From Alistipes sp. (lineage in GTDB: Bacteria > Bacteroidota > Bacteroidia > Bacteroidales > Rikenellaceae), in the NCBI GenBank assembly GCA_021202985.1, contig JAJQCA010000024.1, positions 1 to 46,393 of the forward strand: 46,393 bases of DNA. Reading direction: 5' to 3'. The notes under the pieces were generated by a model. It did no database searches. It worked only from the letters and a program-made list of their open reading frames with translations, and was not told where the DNA came from. The number at the start of each line of letters is the position of its first letter. The stretch's first letter is position 1. A program made the position numbers and the translations under genes. Shown piece by piece: positions 1-8,155 of this stretch.

Positions 1-47
1 TAAATTTTTTATATCGGAAAGAATATAAACTATAATATTATCAGGGC

Positions 48-79
48 TTTTTTATTCGGGATTAAATCGCTATCTTTGC
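48..79 (+). promoter_or_regulatory. Promoter of the rplM-rpsI operon
   Basis: A perfect Bacteroidetes-type -7 box (TATCTTTGC, 71-79) lies 19 bases downstream of a T-rich -33 element at 48-51. This matches the TTTG...TAnnTTTG pattern known for the phylum's primary sigma factor, although the -33 reads TTTT. Transcription would start near 86 and leave a leader of about 80 nt before rplM. The leader contains two short hairpins (GGG/CCC around 111-120 and ACGGG/CCCGT around 120-136), which could be an L13-responsive element; that part is speculation. Confidence 0.6.
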
Positions 80-168
80 ACGCCCTTAAATGTCGGGGTA
101 CGGATCGCGGGGGTGTGCCCACGGGCGGCGCTCCCGTAAACAAGTATTATTAATTTAAACGTAGAAAA

Positions 169-627
169 GTGGATTCATTAAGCTACAAGACAGTATCTGC
201 CAACGCTGCGACGGTCGACAAACAGTGGGTTGTCATCGACGCCGACGGGGAGGTACTCGGACGTCTTGCTTCGCAGGTGGCCAAGATCCTCCGAGGCAAG
301 AACAAGCCCGGCTTTACTCCACACGTGGACTGCGGCGATAACGTTATCGTGCTGAACGCGGGGAAAGTAAAACTGACGGGTAAGAAACTCACCGAAAAGA
401 CCTACGTGCGCCACACCGGTTATCCGGGGGGACAGCGTTTCGCTACCCCGGCCGACTACATGAAGCGCAACAGGCCTGAATTTATTATCGAGAAAGCCGT
501 TAAGGGCATGCTTCCGAAGAACAGGCTCGGCGCCGTCCTTCTGAGGAACCTTAAGGTGTATGCCGGTGCAGAGCACCCGCACGCGGGACAAAATCCCACA
601 ACTATCAAATTAAACGAGATTAAGTAA
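169..627 (+). CDS. rplM: 50S ribosomal protein L13
   Basis: This is ribosomal protein L13, a large-subunit protein that binds 23S rRNA early in 50S assembly. The 152-residue product shows the family signature: WVVIDADGEVLGRLAS near the N-terminus, the LRGK..PGFTPHVDCGDNVIVLNA block around residues 42-65, and the YxHTGYPGG segment around residues 79-88. Translation starts at a GTG (169-171). That start is chosen because Bacteroidales homologues begin with the same M-D-(S/T)-L-S-Y-K-T. Its TAA stop overlaps the rpsI ATG (TAATG), so the two genes are translationally coupled, matching the near-universal L13-S9 pairing. Confidence 0.98.
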   Translation: MDSLSYKTVSANAATVDKQWVVIDADGEVLGRLASQVAKILRGKNKPGFTPHVDCGDNVIVLNAGKVKLTGKKLTEKTYVRHTGYPGGQRFATPADYMKRNRPEFIIEKAVKGMLPKNRLGAVLLRNLKVYAGAEHPHAGQNPTTIKLNEIK

Positions 628-1019
628 TGAGTACGGAAGTTGTAAACACCGTAGGACGCAGGAAAGCCGCAGTAGCCCGCGTTTACGTGAAAGCCGGATC
701 GGGCAACATTACGATCAACAACAGGTCCCTGGACAACTATTTCCCGCTCGAAATTTTCCAGTACGTGGTAAAGCAGCCCCTCTCGGTGCTTAACGTGGCT
801 GAAAATTACGACATCAAGATCAACCTTACGGGAGGTGGTATCCACGGGCAGGCCGAAGCCGCCCGCCTCGGTATCGCACGCGCCCTGGTCGAAATCGACC
901 CGGAGTGGAGGCCGATACTGAAGAAGAACGGTTTCATGACCCGCGATTCGCGTGTTGTAGAGCGTAAGAAGCCTGGACAGCCCGGAGCACGTAAGAGGTT
1001 CCAGTTCAGCAAGCGTTAA
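627..1019 (+). CDS. rpsI: 30S ribosomal protein S9
   Basis: This is ribosomal protein S9, a small-subunit head protein whose C-terminal tail reaches the P-site tRNA. The 130-residue product begins with the usual VVNTVGRRKAAVARVY block and carries GGGIHGQAEAARLGIARAL in the middle. It ends in the conserved basic tail KKPGQPGARKRFQFSKR, in which the last Ser-Lys-Arg contacts tRNA. Its ATG shares one base with the rplM stop, so both are made from one mRNA. Length and both termini are normal for the family. Confidence 0.98.
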   Translation: MSTEVVNTVGRRKAAVARVYVKAGSGNITINNRSLDNYFPLEIFQYVVKQPLSVLNVAENYDIKINLTGGGIHGQAEAARLGIARALVEIDPEWRPILKKNGFMTRDSRVVERKKPGQPGARKRFQFSKR

Positions 1020-1038
1020 TCCTGCAAGCGTACGGATA

Positions 1039-1160
1039 GCACGGTGCGGGTTCCAAACCCGGCGGACCGTAGCCTGAAACACGTAAGGCCCCACGTTACC
1101 GCCCGAGTTGCCCCGCCGCGGAAAATCCCGGGGACCGACAAGGTCGCTACCTCCGGGATT
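1039..1160 (+). ncRNA. Structured leader upstream of rpsB (candidate cis-regulator)
   Basis: The 178-base gap between rpsI and rpsB folds into two stacked hairpins that can be read off directly. The first has an outer ACGGT (1041-1045) paired with ACCGT (1066-1070) and an inner CGGGTT (1047-1052) paired with AACCCG (1056-1061), closing on a CCA loop. The second has AATCCCGG (1124-1131) paired with CCGGGATT (1153-1160), with an inner GACC (1133-1136)/GGTC (1142-1145). No T-run follows, so it is not an obvious terminator. In other bacteria S2 represses its own rpsB-tsf mRNA; a similar role here is inference. Confidence 0.4.
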
Positions 1161-1197
1161 GAAGAAAGAGAATTAAATCATTAGAAAAAAGACAGTA

Positions 1198-2052
1198 ATG
1201 CCAAGGACTGATTTTAATCAATTACTGGAAGCCGGAGTCCACTTCGGCCACCTTAAAAGGAAATGGAATCCCAAAATGGCTCCTTATATCTTTATGGAGA
1301 AGAACGGAATCCATATCATCGACCTTCACAAGACCGTGATAAAGATCGATGAGGCCGCCGCGGCTATGAAACAGATTGCCAAAAGCGGCCGCCGCATACT
1401 TTTCGTGGCTACGAAAAAACAGGCTAAAGACGTTGTAGCCGAGACCGTTGCCGCGGTGAATATGCCGTATGTCACCGAACGCTGGCCGGGCGGTATGCTT
1501 ACAAACTTCCCCACAATACGTAAAGCCGTCAAAAAAATGTCGACCATCGATAAGATGACGACCGACGGTACTTACGACAACTTTTCCAAGAGGGAGAAAC
1601 TCCAGATCGCCCGCCAGAGGGCGAAGCTCGAGAAGAACCTCGGCTCGATAGCCGACCTGACGAGGCTTCCGGCCGCATTGTTCGTAGTGGACGTGCAGAA
1701 GGAGGCAAACGCCGTAAGGGAGGCCAAAAGGCTCAGCATCCCCGTATTCGCCATGGTAGATACTTGTTGCGATCCGACCGACATAGACTACGTTATACCG
1801 GCGAACGACGATGCGACCAAATCGATAGCCGTCGTGCTCGAAGCCGTTACGGCAGCCATTGCGGAAGGCCTTAACGAGCGCCGTATCGAGAAAGAGAAGG
1901 ACGCCCTCGAAAACGTTCCCAACAAGGACGAGAAAGAAGCCAAACCGCGGATACGCAAGGCCGTCAAGGCCGACGTACCCCGCCAGGAAGCCGAAGAGGC
2001 AGCCCCGGCTGCAGTCGAGGCTCCGGTTACGGAACCCGCCGCCGCGGAATAA
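1198..2052 (+). CDS. rpsB: 30S ribosomal protein S2
   Basis: This is ribosomal protein S2, a small-subunit protein on the back of the 30S particle that is needed for S1 docking and mRNA binding in species that have S1. Motifs are LLEAGVHFGHLKRKWNPKMAPYIF at residues 8-32, FVATKKQAKDVV near 70, ERWPGGMLTNF near 94, and the LPAALFVVDVQKE block near 160. The 284-residue length exceeds the usual 230-260 because of a tail (about 228-284) rich in Glu, Ala, Lys and Pro, as seen in other Bacteroidetes S2 proteins. The ATG at 1198 fits the conserved start. It lies upstream of tsf, the standard rpsB-tsf arrangement. Confidence 0.97.
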   Translation: MPRTDFNQLLEAGVHFGHLKRKWNPKMAPYIFMEKNGIHIIDLHKTVIKIDEAAAAMKQIAKSGRRILFVATKKQAKDVVAETVAAVNMPYVTERWPGGMLTNFPTIRKAVKKMSTIDKMTTDGTYDNFSKREKLQIARQRAKLEKNLGSIADLTRLPAALFVVDVQKEANAVREAKRLSIPVFAMVDTCCDPTDIDYVIPANDDATKSIAVVLEAVTAAIAEGLNERRIEKEKDALENVPNKDEKEAKPRIRKAVKADVPRQEAEEAAPAAVEAPVTEPAAAE

Positions 2053-2192
2053 CGGCGGTCCGGGGGAGGACGATGCCTTCCGCGGTGCTTGCCGCCGGGT
2101 ATCGGACGACGCTTTCCCGGGTTCCGGGTTTAACAATTGCCTGCCGCTCGTCGCGATAAGGCAAGTAAAAGAACGAATTTAAAATATAAGAT

Positions 2193-3014
2193 ATGGAAAT
2201 CAAAGCAGCAGATGTTGCAAAACTGCGCAAAATGACCGGCGCGGGTATGATGGACTGCAAGCAGGCTCTTCAGGAGGCTAACGGCGATTACGACCGTGCG
2301 CAGGAAATCATCCGCGAAAAAGGTAAGCTCGTTTCCGCCAAACGTGCCGACCGCACCGCTACCGAAGGGGTAGTGGTGGCACGGGTCGTGGACGGGACGA
2401 AAGCCTACATGGCATGCCTGGCATGTGAAACGGACTTCGTGGCAAAGAACGACGATTTTTCGAAAACGGCCGAGGAAATTCTCTCTACCGCCATTTCGGT
2501 GGACGCGGCGGATATGGATACCCTCCTGTCCTCTAAGCTGGGCGACATTACGGTTGCCGACGCGGTGACCGAAAAATCGGGCCAGACCGGCGAGAAAGTC
2601 GAACTGCCGTACTACGGTAAAATCGAGGCTCCGATGTGTATCGTTTACGTACACAGCAATAAGAAGCTGGGCGCAATGGTAGGTTTCAGCAAGGTTATCC
2701 CGCAGGAAGCCGCTTACGACGTTGCGATGCAGGCGGCCGCAATGGCTCCGGTATCGATCAGCGAGAAGGATTGTCCGGCGGACGTTATCGAACGCGAACG
2801 CGCCATAGGCCGTGAGCAGGCCCGCCTTGACGGCAAGCCGGAAGCGATGCTGGACAAAATCGCCGAAGGAAAACTGCGTAAGTATTTCAGCGAATCCACA
2901 CTTGTCAACCAGGCATTCGTGAAGAACCCGAAACTGACTGTCGACGGTTACATCAAATCGGTAGATAAGGACGTTGAAATAATTGCTTACCAGCGTTTTT
3001 CGCTTAACGACTAA
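2193..3014 (+). CDS. tsf: Translation elongation factor Ts
   Basis: EF-Ts is the nucleotide exchange factor that releases GDP from EF-Tu in the cytoplasm. The 273-residue product opens with the UBA-like region (VAKLRKMTGAGMMDCKQAL, residues 8-26). It contains the Thr-Asp-Phe-Val-Ala-Lys-Asn contact motif near residues 80-86, which inserts beside the EF-Tu nucleotide site, and a second core subdomain with the YVHSNKKLGAMVGFS strand. Length is normal for the family. It sits 140 bases downstream of rpsB and is followed by a strong terminator at 3057-3091, so it ends this transcription unit. Confidence 0.97.
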   Translation: MEIKAADVAKLRKMTGAGMMDCKQALQEANGDYDRAQEIIREKGKLVSAKRADRTATEGVVVARVVDGTKAYMACLACETDFVAKNDDFSKTAEEILSTAISVDAADMDTLLSSKLGDITVADAVTEKSGQTGEKVELPYYGKIEAPMCIVYVHSNKKLGAMVGFSKVIPQEAAYDVAMQAAAMAPVSISEKDCPADVIERERAIGREQARLDGKPEAMLDKIAEGKLRKYFSESTLVNQAFVKNPKLTVDGYIKSVDKDVEIIAYQRFSLND

Positions 3015-3056
3015 TCCGGTTGCGGAGCCTTTCCAAAGGAGGCCGGCAACAGGTAC

Positions 3057-3091
3057 AAACTTCCGCAGGGCGCTATGCTTTGCGGAAGTTT
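3057..3091 (+). terminator. Rho-independent terminator after tsf
   Basis: An 11-base perfect stem (AAACTTCCGCA, 3057-3067, with TGCGGAAGTTT, 3081-3091) and a 13-base loop are followed by CTTTATATT. It lies 42 bases after the tsf stop and closes the ribosomal cluster. Confidence 0.85.
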
Positions 3092-3375
3092 CTTTATATT
3101 GGTATGCTGGGATGGAAAGTTGCCGGAATGTTACCGTAACGCAAAGCCGCCGGGGTTACTCCCGGGGGCGGTGCCGGGGTTAAAACATGTGGGCCGATGC
3201 CGGGCTTAACCGGTATTATCGTTTTCCGGCAGGTTGCCCGGCCGTATGTATTGCTATATAGCGGGATGTTAAAAATTCGGAGTATAAATCAGGAAAACCA
3301 GTGCCGAACGCACTTCCCGGGGAAGACGATTCGGGAGAGGGTGTGAAGCATTACGGACACGAATCAGGAAACAAT
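3092..3375. other. Intergenic stretch between the tsf terminator and the DUF4269 gene
   Basis: No gene with homologue-like features is seen here. An open frame starts at a GTG at 3301 and reads into the downstream gene, but its first 25 residues look unlike the family and are probably untranslated. No clear TAnnTTTG promoter box was found. Around 3255-3262 there is a short TGCTATATAGC-like palindrome of unknown meaning. Confidence 0.4.
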
Positions 3376-3957
3376 ATGCCGAACAAATTTTTTACCGGTA
3401 ACCGACCGGACTTCACAAAGCCCGACTACCTCGGCTGCGGTACCCCGGTCCAGCGCAAATGCGCTGCGGTGTTGGCAGAAACCGGTATAATGAAGTTGCT
3501 CTCGCCGTTCGGGCCGGTGGTGGCGGGAACAATTCCCATAGGAATAGACATACCCGGGAGCGATATCGACATACTTTGCAGGGCCGGTGAGGGTGGTGGT
3601 TCAGGTTTCACCCGATTGGAGAGGTTGCTGGCTGACCGTTTCGGCACTTCGGAAGGATTTATTTGCAGCCGTACCGAACAACGTGGCCGGGCAGCGCTTG
3701 TATGCTCCTTCCGGGCGGGAGGAATGGAAATAGAGGTATTCGCCCAAGACGTCCCGGCCACCCGGCAGAACGGCTACCTGCATATGATAAGCGAATACGA
3801 ACTACTCCGTATACACGGCCGTCCGCTCCGCGATAAAATTATGGAATTGAAACTGGCGGGCATAAAAACCGAACCGGCCTTCGCTTTGGCCCTGAATCTT
3901 CCCGGCGATCCTTACGAGGCGATATTGTCGAAGGGCAGGGAACTGGGGTTGTTTTGA
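3376..3957 (+). CDS. DUF4269 family nucleotidyltransferase-like protein
   Basis: This is recognised as a DUF4269 protein, a small family of unknown function with a nucleotidyltransferase-like core. From the ATG at 3376 the product is 193 residues. The segment VVAGTIPIGIDIPGSDIDILC (residues 48-68) resembles the Gly...Asp-x-Asp metal-binding loop of that fold, with D63 and D65; the acidic strand MEIEVFAQ (116-123) could supply a third metal ligand. The C-terminal KTEPAFALALNLPGDPYEAI block (164-183) is typical of DUF4269. A GTG at 3301 would add 25 residues with no family resemblance, so the later start is preferred. No substrate can be named. Confidence 0.8.
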   Translation: MPNKFFTGNRPDFTKPDYLGCGTPVQRKCAAVLAETGIMKLLSPFGPVVAGTIPIGIDIPGSDIDILCRAGEGGGSGFTRLERLLADRFGTSEGFICSRTEQRGRAALVCSFRAGGMEIEVFAQDVPATRQNGYLHMISEYELLRIHGRPLRDKIMELKLAGIKTEPAFALALNLPGDPYEAILSKGRELGLF

Positions 3958-4375
3958 TTTGTTATCCCGGTAAGCCGAGGGCCACGGGGGTCTCTGGCTT
4001 GAAATTAATAGGCTCATACTTTTGTCTGGTCGCTCGCGATCCACGCAATTTGAGCAGAGGGATGTGGCAGGCTATTAAGCTCCATAATCATATTGTTAGC
4101 ATTCGTAAATACCTAAGTGTAGATTCTTCACTTCGTTCAGAATGACATTTTATATCGATGTTATCATGTTTAAGCCGAGGGTGACAGGGGGGCAGCCGCT
4201 TCATTCAGAATTACATAAGTTAATGTTCGGAATTCTAAACATGTTGATGTCCAGCAAGGGTTTAACTGTTTTATCGATATTCGCGGGCGACGGTATATAG
4301 ACAGAATTCTCCGAGTCCCCGGTCCGGAATGTTTGTTTCATCCTGCATGGTCCGTAATCCGGTCCGGGTTCCCGT
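3958..4375. repeat. Intergenic region with dispersed repeat fragments
   Basis: This 418-base gap carries several degenerate repeat pieces and no convincing gene. TAAGCCGAGGG followed by (C/T)(C/G)AC(G/A)GGGG occurs at 3971 and again at 4171, exactly 200 bases apart. A 30-base element at 4118-4147 (core TTCACTTCGTTCAGAATGACA, 4127-4147) has a diverged partner around 4199-4215 (CTTCATTCAGAATTACA). GTCGCTCGCGATCCAC at 4029-4044 resembles the reverse complement of a piece at 19031-19050. Such mosaics are typical of decayed non-coding dispersed repeats. Confidence 0.5.
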
Positions 4376-7300
4376 TCAGACCTCCGCCACCTCCCCGAGC
4401 GTGACATACCAGACATAACCCCGTACGGTGCCACCGTGCATCTGCTCCAACAGGTCCCTGTAACGCCCGACCTGCTTTAGGTGGGCGTTGTCCCGGATAC
4501 CGCCGAATTTGAAATCGACCACGACCGTCTCGTCTCCGGCGACCATCACCCTGTCGGGACGCCGGGTGAAGCCTGAACCGGGTACGAGTATGTCGCGCTC
4601 GTTCAGCACCCGCTCCCACCTGGTGCCGAACCAGTCGGCGGCGTACGGGTTTTTGAAGGCCCTCTCGACCAGCGCACACAGGTTTTCCCTCTCCTGCGGC
4701 GAAACGGACCCGTTGGCGGCAAGTTCATCCACCGCTGCCCGCACATCGTCCCGGCTCCGCGCGGATTCGAAGACGCTATGGAGCAATATGCCGTAGTCGC
4801 GCGGCGTCACGGCCGGCGCCATGCCTTCCTCCTCGAAACGGCCGTAACTCCGTTTCTGCCTGACCCTTCCGCTTACGGGATATGACACGAACGGTACCGG
4901 GACCACTTCGTCCCGCGACTTTACGGCATTCTCAGGGCGGCTTACCGGCTGCCCGAATGAGAGGGTTATCTCGTTCCCCGTGTTTTCCACACGGCCCCTC
5001 ATCGGTCCCGGTATGGCGGCACCGTTTCCCGTACCGCCGTTACTTTGCTGTCGGGTTACGGACCCGCCGCCGGTCCGCGTTTTTCCGGGTATTTGGCAAT
5101 CTGCGGTACCCCCGCTGTCCGGTCGGATTTTACTGTCCGGCACGGTCAATACTTCCCGGTCAGCCCCGCAACTATCCACTACACCTTCGCTGCCGTCTTT
5201 TCCGGCTTTATTGCCTTCTTCGTGCCCAATTCCTGAACGGTCCGCCACGATATAGCCGGCACCCTTCCCGGCGGCATCGCCGTACCCGCAGCAGCTGCCA
5301 CGGCCCGAAGGCTCCGTCCCGTCATCTGCAGTCCCGACCTCCGAAACGACCCCTTCGCATGCCGGCCCCCCGCCCAGCTCCACCACATCGCCCGCAACGG
5401 ACAAGGATGCGTGGATAAGCGAACTTATCCGCCCCGGGGTTTTGGGAATCCCCGGTATCATTATATGCAGTTCCTCCTCGGCGCGGGTAGCGGCCACATA
5501 GAAAAGGTTGATATTGTCCACGAACGACATCGCCAGCTCGCTGAAATAGCCCGCCGAGAAATGCGAACCACCCATTTTCTCACTGTACGGAACCGGCACC
5601 GTACCCAGGCGTTCGAACCCGCCGCCGTCGCCCGCCGTCCAAACGAGCGTCCTGGGCCCGGGCGTGAGGCTCCAGTTGCAATAGGGTATGATTACGGCTT
5701 TATATTCCAGTCCTTTCGATTTATGGATGGAGACTATGGTGATGGCCTTGCCGTTGCCCGGTACGTTTACCGACTGCACCGCGCCTGCCTCGTCCCACCA
5801 TCGTACTAACATGGGCATATCCCCGATGCGCGAATCGGTCCACCCGAGAATCTGGTCCTGTAATGCCTGAAGATAGGCGGCGTGCACGGGGTCGGTTATA
5901 CCGTAAAAAGCGACCGCCTCGTCGAAAGCCTCGGTGACGGGCTTTCGCCCGAGCGAAAGCAGGAAATCCCTCTCCGCCGGAGGCAGCGGATCCCCGAAAC
6001 CGCGCCCGAGGAAATTATTATAAAATACCTTCTGCGGTATCTCCTCGTCCCCGGCCGAGAGCCGGAAGCAGGCCATTACGAAATTCACCGCCGCCGACGA
6101 ACCTATGGTCAGCGCCTCCTGTGTTACCACGTCGTAGCAATACGGACTCTCCGGGTTGCGGCTCTTGTGTTGGAGCAGCATATCGGCAATCCGCACACCG
6201 TCCGCGTTGTAGCGCACCAGCACGGCGATATCCCCGGCGCCGAACCCGCGCTGCTGCAACTCCTCTATTTTACGGATTACTGGCGGTACCGGTTCTTCGT
6301 CGGTGAGGCCGTAATAGGTAACCGTAACATGCCCGCCGGTCCGTTTCCCGGCGGACTGCTGGGCATGGTCGCCGTAGGCCCGGCTCACGAGCGATGAGAG
6401 CGCACCGGACAGCTCACCGTCGATAAACCCTTGCGCGCCGGCCTCATCCAGCCGCTCTGTGAGTGCGCCGTCGGCCAGTGCGGTAATATTTTCCAGCAGC
6501 AGGTTGTTGAAACGGACCACCTCCGGGCGGCTTCGCCAGTTGGTCTTCAGCGCTTCGTCCCGCGCCCGGTCGAACCTGCGGCCCACCTCCTCGGCCAATA
6601 TACGCCAGTCGCCGCCCCTCCAGCGGTAGATGGATTGCTTTACGTCACCCACGAGCAGCACCGCGTCGCGCTCCGATTGCGACACCGCGTTTCGGAGCAA
6701 CGGAAGGAAATTTTCCCACTGCATGGCCGAGGTGTCCTGGAACTCGTCTATCATAAAGGTGTCGAAGTAGTTCCCGGCCTTCTCGAAAATAAAGGGGGTG
6801 TCGTTGCCGGCAATCAGTTTGCGAAGGATATTGTTTGTCTCCGATATGGGCATAATACCCTCGTCGGCGCAAATCTCTTCCATCGTTCGGGCCAGGTCGC
6901 CCAGCAGGGCGAAACTGCGGTAATTGTCTTTCAGGAGGGTATAACTCGCCAAAAACCGGCAGTTGTCGCGGTAGGTCCGGCATATCTCTTCGAGTTTTTC
7001 GCGCAAGGGTGGGATAACGCCGGTGATAAGGTCCTTGTAGGGGGACGATTTTGAATACCATGCGTCGTCCGAGGCGAGTGCCCGGGCCACCCTCGTACCG
7101 TAATCCTCTATACGGCCCTCGGCCGTTTTCGCAAGGTACCCGGCCACACCCGTCATCCCGTACGCGAAGTCGGCCACACCGAGGCCCGCACTGCCCATTA
7201 TTTCGAGGGCTTCGGCCGCCGCGGTGCGCATCCGCGCGGTTACCGCGCGGTGCCGGGAGGCCGCCTCCCTGATTACCTCCCGCAACGTCTCCTTGCCGGG

Positions 7301-7894
7301 GGCTTCGGCCGCCACGCGCCGGAAATTCTCACGGAACAGCTCGTTGCCGATGGCCGTCAGGCTCTGCCGGATATCCCACTGGCGGTTATCGTCTATACGC
7401 TCCTCCACATATTCGGACAGCCACCGCCTAAGCTCACCGTCCACGGCCATCCGCTCCACGAGGGCTTCGGCCGACCGGCCCACAAGCCCGTCGGTCTGGA
7501 GTTCGAGATTGAAATTGAGGTCTATCCCCAGTTCCTTTACGAACGAACGGATTATACGCTGGAAAAACTTGTCTATAGTCAGTACCGCGAAGCGGCTGTA
7601 ATCGTGCAGTATCCGCGTGCGGGCCTTGAGGGCCCTTCGGGATATTTCCTCCCGTGTGAGGCCGGTATCGACGGCGAGCATATCCATGTATGCCGAGTTA
7701 TCGCCTTCGGCCAATGCGTTGAGTTCGGAGACGATACGGCGTTTCATCTCCTCGGTCGCTTTATTTGTGAACGTAACCGCGAGGATATGCCTGTACTGCA
7801 TCGGTTCCTCCACTACCGCGCGTATATACTGGTATGCCAGCCGGAATGTTTTTCCCGACCCGGCCGATGCTTTTATTATCCTGACCTCTCCCAT
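4376..7894 (-). CDS. AddA-like UvrD-family helicase-nuclease
   Basis: This is a RecB/AddA-type ATP-dependent helicase with a C-terminal nuclease, expected to process double-strand DNA ends for RecA loading. Superfamily 1 motifs are in order over 1172 residues: Walker A ASAGSGKT (9-16), DEFQDT (383-388), VGDVKQSIYRWRGG (415-428), NWRSRPEVV (452-460), VSIHKSKGLE (721-730) and YVAATRAEEEL (799-809). The C-terminus has RecB-family nuclease residues H1039, D1114, D1127 and K1129 (VVDFKFG), and Q1141. Residues about 838-975 form a low-complexity linker rich in Gly, Asp, Ser and Cys. The likely partner, an AddB-like nuclease, is encoded divergently at 9047, with a GIN-domain gene between. AddA is the closest analogy; Bacteroidetes pairs are often annotated only as UvrD helicase. 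Confidence 0.9.
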   Translation of the reverse strand: MGEVRIIKASAGSGKTFRLAYQYIRAVVEEPMQYRHILAVTFTNKATEEMKRRIVSELNALAEGDNSAYMDMLAVDTGLTREEISRRALKARTRILHDYSRFAVLTIDKFFQRIIRSFVKELGIDLNFNLELQTDGLVGRSAEALVERMAVDGELRRWLSEYVEERIDDNRQWDIRQSLTAIGNELFRENFRRVAAEAPGKETLREVIREAASRHRAVTARMRTAAAEALEIMGSAGLGVADFAYGMTGVAGYLAKTAEGRIEDYGTRVARALASDDAWYSKSSPYKDLITGVIPPLREKLEEICRTYRDNCRFLASYTLLKDNYRSFALLGDLARTMEEICADEGIMPISETNNILRKLIAGNDTPFIFEKAGNYFDTFMIDEFQDTSAMQWENFLPLLRNAVSQSERDAVLLVGDVKQSIYRWRGGDWRILAEEVGRRFDRARDEALKTNWRSRPEVVRFNNLLLENITALADGALTERLDEAGAQGFIDGELSGALSSLVSRAYGDHAQQSAGKRTGGHVTVTYYGLTDEEPVPPVIRKIEELQQRGFGAGDIAVLVRYNADGVRIADMLLQHKSRNPESPYCYDVVTQEALTIGSSAAVNFVMACFRLSAGDEEIPQKVFYNNFLGRGFGDPLPPAERDFLLSLGRKPVTEAFDEAVAFYGITDPVHAAYLQALQDQILGWTDSRIGDMPMLVRWWDEAGAVQSVNVPGNGKAITIVSIHKSKGLEYKAVIIPYCNWSLTPGPRTLVWTAGDGGGFERLGTVPVPYSEKMGGSHFSAGYFSELAMSFVDNINLFYVAATRAEEELHIMIPGIPKTPGRISSLIHASLSVAGDVVELGGGPACEGVVSEVGTADDGTEPSGRGSCCGYGDAAGKGAGYIVADRSGIGHEEGNKAGKDGSEGVVDSCGADREVLTVPDSKIRPDSGGTADCQIPGKTRTGGGSVTRQQSNGGTGNGAAIPGPMRGRVENTGNEITLSFGQPVSRPENAVKSRDEVVPVPFVSYPVSGRVRQKRSYGRFEEEGMAPAVTPRDYGILLHSVFESARSRDDVRAAVDELAANGSVSPQERENLCALVERAFKNPYAADWFGTRWERVLNERDILVPGSGFTRRPDRVMVAGDETVVVDFKFGGIRDNAHLKQVGRYRDLLEQMHGGTVRGYVWYVTLGEVAEV

Positions 7895-7978
7895 TAGGGT
7901 TTATCTATACTCCCCGGTGAAACCACTCCGCGGCAAAGGGAAAACCTTACCCGTGCAATGCTGTCCCGGAAGATTGTC

Positions 7979-7986
7979 AAAGGTAT
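7979..7986 (-). promoter_or_regulatory. Putative -7 box for the addA-like gene
   Basis: Read on the minus strand, TACCTTTG is an exact TAnnTTTG box about 85 bases upstream of the ATG at 7894. The -33 region is weak (TTTC about 21 bases upstream), so this is a motif match only. Confidence 0.4.
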
Positions 7987-8155
7987 AAAATTACCGACTC
8001 CCGGGGAAATGACAATGCTGGAAATTGTTATCGCGAGGCGTTTTTACAACTTGCTTTCATGCGGTCTGCGCTAAAATATCGGAATAAGGGAACAGCCGGT
8101 TTTACAAAAAAATAGTATCTTGCATCGTTTAAACGAAACCAAATAACCGTTAGAT

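Noticed and set aside
3301-3375. GTG-started 25-residue N-terminal extension of the DUF4269 gene
   Set aside because: The sequence is unlike the family, which usually begins near the later ATG; retained only as an alternative start.
4882-5418. 178-codon + strand frame opposite the AddA linker
   Set aside because: Arg/Pro-rich product expected from antisense of a Gly-rich linker; no start signals or homologue-like motifs.
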